NCBI GenBank assembly: GCA_001899285.1
Contig: MKWA01000022.1
Location: 412,507-476,506 of the forward strand
From: Rhizobiales bacterium 64-17
GTDB taxonomy: Bacteria; Pseudomonadota; Alphaproteobacteria; Rhizobiales; Xanthobacteraceae
Direction: 5' to 3'
DNA: 64,000 nucleotides
Positions 61,137 through 64,000 of this stretch are shown piece after piece. A model generated the notes under the pieces. That model worked only from the letters and a program-made list of their open reading frames with translations. It had not been told where the DNA came from and made no database searches. Every line of letters begins with the position of its first letter. Positions within the stretch are counted from its first letter, which is position 1. A program made the translations under genes and the position numbers.

Positions 61137-62126
61137 TCAAATGTCCAGCACCAGCCGCGCGCCCTTGGCCCGCGACACGCAGGTCATCATGGTCTGGTTG
61201 GCGGCGCGCTCCGACGACGACAGGATGCTGTCGCGGTGATCGACCTCGCCGTCGATCACCCGCACCTCGCAAGTGCCGCAGATGCCTTGCTGGCACGAGC
61301 AGGGGATCGGAATGCCGGCGTCGTTGAGCGCTTCCAGCACCGTTTTCTCCGGCGGAACCGTCACGGTGAGGCCAGACTGTTCGCATACCACCTCGAAACT
61401 GCCGGAGACTTCATCGGCCGGGCGGCTGCGCGGCGTGAACCATTCGAACCGCACGGTGTCGGCGGGCCATTCGGCGGTCGCTTCCTCGACCGCGGTCATC
61501 AGTCCTTCCGGGCCGCAGCAATAGACCACGGTGTTTTCTTCGACCGGGCCGAGCCGCTGCTGCACGTCGAGCCGCGTCCCGGCTTGCGAACTGTGCAGCG
61601 ACAGGTTGCCGCCGAGCGCGCGGATTTCGTCGAGGAACGGCGCGTCCGCGTCCCGCTTGTTGCAGTAGAGCAGCGTCCACGGCTTGTTGCGGGCGCTGGC
61701 CGCCTGCATCATCGGGATGAGCGGCGTGACGCCGATGCCGCCGGCGACGAACAGGTAACGGTCGGCGTCGATCAGCGGAAAATTGTTGCGTGGCGTACTG
61801 ATCTTGAGGATTTCGCCGGGCCGCAGCTTGCGGTGCACGAATTGCGACGACTGCCCGCCGCTCACCGAGCGAATGCCGACGCGGTAGCGCGACGTATCGT
61901 TGGGATCGCCGCACAGCGAATATTGCCGCATGATGCCGCCGGGCAGATGCAGGTCCACATGCGCGCCCGGCTCGAACGGCGGCAGCAGCTTGCCGTTGGT
62001 CGGCGCCAGTTCGAGCGACAGCACGCCCGGCGCTTCGTAGCGCAGCGCCCGCACGATCACTTCGTGCATATCGGGTGTGGCGCGGCCCGCTTCCGGTTTG
62101 GTCAGTTCGGCGACGTCGTTCGCCAT
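61137..62126 (-). CDS. Oxygenase reductase: FMN/FAD-NAD domain plus C-terminal 2Fe-2S ferredoxin (VanB/phthalate dioxygenase reductase-like)
   Basis: 329 residues, start MANDVAELTKPEAG at 62126 with GAGGACC upstream. Flavin motif RQYSL (67-71), NAD motif GGIGVTP (129-135), CGPEGL (204-209) and C-terminal plant-type cluster C278, C283, C286, C316 are in phthalate-dioxygenase-reductase order. It would feed electrons from NADH to both Rieske oxygenases of this operon. A longer in-frame reading over the aldehyde dehydrogenase gene is a shadow and is rejected. Confidence 0.95.
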   Translation of the reverse strand: MANDVAELTKPEAGRATPDMHEVIVRALRYEAPGVLSLELAPTNGKLLPPFEPGAHVDLHLPGGIMRQYSLCGDPNDTSRYRVGIRSVSGGQSSQFVHRKLRPGEILKISTPRNNFPLIDADRYLFVAGGIGVTPLIPMMQAASARNKPWTLLYCNKRDADAPFLDEIRALGGNLSLHSSQAGTRLDVQQRLGPVEENTVVYCCGPEGLMTAVEEATAEWPADTVRFEWFTPRSRPADEVSGSFEVVCEQSGLTVTVPPEKTVLEALNDAGIPIPCSCQQGICGTCEVRVIDGEVDHRDSILSSSERAANQTMMTCVSRAKGARLVLDI

Positions 62127-62140
62127 ATCCGTTGGTCCTC

Positions 62141-63631
62141 TTACGCCGTCAACCCGGCCCACGGATGGGGCTGGCTGCTGAGATCGCAATAGATCGACTT
62201 CTGTGCCATCCAGGCGCGGATGCCTTCGCGGCCTTTTTCGCGGCCGAGGCCGGAGTCCTTGACGCCGCCGAACGGTGTCGAGATCGAAAACTGCTTGTAC
62301 GTGTTGATCCACACCGTGCCGGATTCGATGCCGCGCGCGACGCGCCAGGCTTTCGGAAAGTCGCGGGTATAGATGCCGCAGGCGAGCCCGTAGGTATTGT
62401 CGTTGCCCTGGCGGATCACGTCCGCCTCGGTATTGAACGGCAGCACCGCGAGCACCGGGCCGAACACCTCGTCGCGGCACAGGCGGCTCGTATTGTCGAG
62501 ACCGGCGATGATGGTCGGCCGGTAATAGGTGCCGTCGGCATAATCCTTGCCGCTCGGCCGCTCGCCGCCGGTCAGCACCGTGCCGCCGTCCTCGCGCGCA
62601 CGCGTCACATGGCCTTCCACCTCGTCGCGATGGCGCGGGCGGATCAGCGGCGCCACTTGCGTGGTCTTCTCGAACGGATGGCCGATGCGCAGCCGTTCGG
62701 TGGCGGCGACAAGCTTTTTGACGAAGGTGTCGTAGATGCTGCGCTCGACGAACAGACGCGAGCCGGCGATGCAGGACTGGCCGGTCGAGGAGAACACGCC
62801 GAACATCACGCCGGCGCAGGCGACATCGAGGTCGGCGTCGGCGAAGACGATGGTCGGCGACTTGCCGCCGAGCTCGAGCGAGACCGGCATCAGCTTTTCC
62901 GCGGCCTTGCGGGCGATGTCGCGGCCGGTTTCGGTGCCGCCGGTGAACGACACTTTCTTGATGGCCGGATGCGTGACGAGGCGCTCGCCGACGATTGCCC
63001 CCGCGCCGGGCAGCGTCGAGAACAGGCCGCGGGGCAGGCCGGCGGCTTCGATCACCTTTGCCAGTTCGAGGCAGACCAGCGGGCTCCACGACGACGGCTT
63101 GAGCAGCACCGCATTGCCGGCAGCGAGCGCCGGGGCGATCTTCTGCGCGTCGGAGGCGATCGGCGAATTCCACGGCGTGATCGCCGCGGTGACGCCGAGC
63201 GGTTCATACACCGACATGGTGAGATAGTTGCCGCGCGACGGGGTCAAGGCATCTTCTGTCGTCTCCAGCGTCGCCGCCATGTAGCGGAACGTGCCGGCGG
63301 CGCTCAGTGCCAGCGCGCGCGTTTCGGTCAGCGTCTTGCCGGTGTCGCGCGACTGCACCTGCGAGATGCGGTCGGCGTTCTGCGCGATGCCGTCGGCGAT
63401 GCGGTAGAGATAGGCCGCGCGCTCATGTGGCAGCAGCTTGCGCCACGCCGGATCGTTCGCCGCGTCCTGCGCGCGCTCGATGGCAAGATCAACGTCTTCC
63501 AGCGAAGCACCGGCAAGGTTGGCGTTGAGCGAACCATCGGCCGGGAAATTCGACGCGATGTCCGCGCCGCGACCACGGCGCCATTCGCCAGCGATATACA
63601 ACTTGTCCTGAGGCGTGACGGCTTGGTCCAT
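62141..63631 (-). CDS. NAD(P)-dependent aldehyde dehydrogenase
   Basis: 496 residues, start MDQAVTPQDKLYIAGEWRRG at 63631 with AAGGAG seven bases upstream. Cofactor segment AITPWNSPIA, FTGGTETGRDIA, general-base glutamate in LELGGKSP and the catalytic cysteine in STGQSCIAGSRLF are intact. Oxidises an aldehyde, probably the product of the TPP enzyme encoded just upstream, to the acid. Lies 29 bp after the TPP gene and 14 bp before the reductase. Confidence 0.94.
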   Translation of the reverse strand: MDQAVTPQDKLYIAGEWRRGRGADIASNFPADGSLNANLAGASLEDVDLAIERAQDAANDPAWRKLLPHERAAYLYRIADGIAQNADRISQVQSRDTGKTLTETRALALSAAGTFRYMAATLETTEDALTPSRGNYLTMSVYEPLGVTAAITPWNSPIASDAQKIAPALAAGNAVLLKPSSWSPLVCLELAKVIEAAGLPRGLFSTLPGAGAIVGERLVTHPAIKKVSFTGGTETGRDIARKAAEKLMPVSLELGGKSPTIVFADADLDVACAGVMFGVFSSTGQSCIAGSRLFVERSIYDTFVKKLVAATERLRIGHPFEKTTQVAPLIRPRHRDEVEGHVTRAREDGGTVLTGGERPSGKDYADGTYYRPTIIAGLDNTSRLCRDEVFGPVLAVLPFNTEADVIRQGNDNTYGLACGIYTRDFPKAWRVARGIESGTVWINTYKQFSISTPFGGVKDSGLGREKGREGIRAWMAQKSIYCDLSSQPHPWAGLTA

Positions 63632-63660
63632 CAGACGCTCCTTCACTCTTACTATTCGGA

Positions 63661-64000
63661 TCAGGTCGGCTTGCCGGCAGCACCCGCCGGCGGACCGGCG
63701 AAGCTGTGGCTGAACGGACCGATCGCGACCATGTCGATTTCGATCAGACGCGGGCCGCGCGCCTTGAGCGCGCGGTCGAACACGGCGTCGAAATCCTCGA
63801 TCTTGCTGATTTTCTCGTGCGGCAGTCCGACCGACTGGCACGCCAGCGAAAAGTCGGGCGTCAGGATGTTGGAATAAACATGGCGGCTGCCGTATTGCGC
63901 GTCCTGGATGTTGCGGATCACGCCGTAGCCGCGATCGTTCATCAGCACGAACACGATATCGGCTTCGCTTTCCACCGCGGTGGCGAATTCGCCGATCATG
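63661..64000 (-). CDS. Thiamine-diphosphate-dependent enzyme, C-terminal part (benzoylformate decarboxylase/acetolactate synthase-like), cut by window edge
   Basis: The frame is open to the right edge and ends at the TGA at 63661, giving the last about 113 residues. FVLMNDRGYGVIRNIQDAQY, then NILTPDFSLACQSVGL and GPRLIEIDM form the C-terminal half of a pyrimidine-diphosphate (PP) domain, with the N-D-R-G-Y-G loop that follows the G-D-G...N Mg2+ motif of 2-oxoacid decarboxylases and synthases. The G-D-G part must lie beyond the window. With the aldehyde dehydrogenase next to it, a 2-oxoacid to aldehyde to acid route is likely. Confidence 0.85.
   Translation of the reverse strand, partial: MIGEFATAVESEADIVFVLMNDRGYGVIRNIQDAQYGSRHVYSNILTPDFSLACQSVGLPHEKISKIEDFDAVFDRALKARGPRLIEIDMVAIGPFSHSFAGPPAGAAGKPT

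Noticed and set aside
60027-62192. A 721-codon + strand frame opposite the MBL hydrolase and reductase genes
   Set aside because: Same antisense-shadow composition; both minus-strand genes have intact motifs and ribosome-binding sites.
61137-63173. A 678-codon frame that would fuse extra sequence to the reductase N-terminus
   Set aside because: The extension reads the aldehyde dehydrogenase gene out of phase; the ATG at 62126 has a GAGGA signal and gives a normal 329-aa reductase.

Overview
The window is GC-rich, densely packed alphaproteobacterial chromosome. Gene content (hut operon with HutF, Cox-type molybdenum hydroxylases, many ABC/TRAP/Bug binding proteins, IclR/TetR/MarR/GntR regulators) and REP-like 'CCTCATCCTGAGGAG' repeats point to the Hyphomicrobiales, probably a Bradyrhizobium/Rhodopseudomonas/Afipia-like soil bacterium. 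No rRNA, tRNA, transposase, phage gene or CRISPR array was seen; the whole window reads as a run of peripheral catabolic modules.

Layout. (1) 1-10.2 kb, leftward: an NMT1/Tau-type ABC importer, luciferase-like monooxygenase, small ABM-like protein, a molybdopterin hydroxylase large subunit without partner subunits, MR/MLE enolase, degenerate M24 protein and an amidohydrolase cut by the left edge. Two copies of an operator-like tandem repeat (TGTGATCACA, 13-bp period) lie at the importer promoter and before the MR/MLE gene. (2) 10.3-18.3 kb, leftward: an IclR regulator, two unrecognised proteins (573 and 235 aa), an atypical M19 dipeptidase and a complete Pot-type ABC importer. (3) 18.5-20.5 kb: HTD2-type acyl-CoA hydratase and a second MR/MLE enzyme. 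(4) 20.6-26.4 kb: histidine utilisation (hutD, U, I, F, C) with two HutC operators between hutI and hutF; hutH and hutG are absent. (5) 26.4-31.2 kb: TetR-controlled RND efflux pump. (6) 31.5-39.3 kb: CoA-dependent acid degradation (SDR, enoyl-CoA hydratase, 3-hydroxyacyl-CoA dehydrogenase, acyl-CoA ligase, a second crotonase, a LivK-like binding protein) with an IclR regulator and three similar TTCCGC-N3-GCGGAA palindromes.

(7) 39.3-55.6 kb: an aromatic module. An amidase, a ring-hydroxylating oxygenase beta subunit and one 954-residue reading frame joining Rieske ferredoxin, FAD reductase and oxygenase alpha are transcribed left. An ABM-like protein and a maleylpyruvate isomerase-like GST are transcribed right. 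Then come a MarR regulator, an NMT1-type ABC importer, an orphan TRAP binding protein and a complete three-gene molybdenum hydroxylase whose Fe-S subunit carries a C-terminal CoxG domain. Three closely similar 18-bp motifs (two identical) mark the promoters and define a likely MarR regulon. The 1-kb gap at 45.4-46.4 kb holds two REP-like repeats flanking a hairpin-rich segment behind a near-consensus promoter, a candidate structured RNA.

(8) 55.6-64 kb, leftward: a TPP enzyme (cut by the right edge), aldehyde dehydrogenase, three-domain oxygenase reductase, exported metallo-beta-lactamase-fold hydrolase, a small alpha/beta-barrel-like protein and a tandemly duplicated pair [75-aa small protein + Rieske oxygenase] with a RidA-like protein between copies, then a Bug-type binding protein. 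Modules 7 and 8 together look like uptake, ring oxidation and side-chain oxidation of aromatic or N-heterocyclic compounds; the actual substrates are inference.
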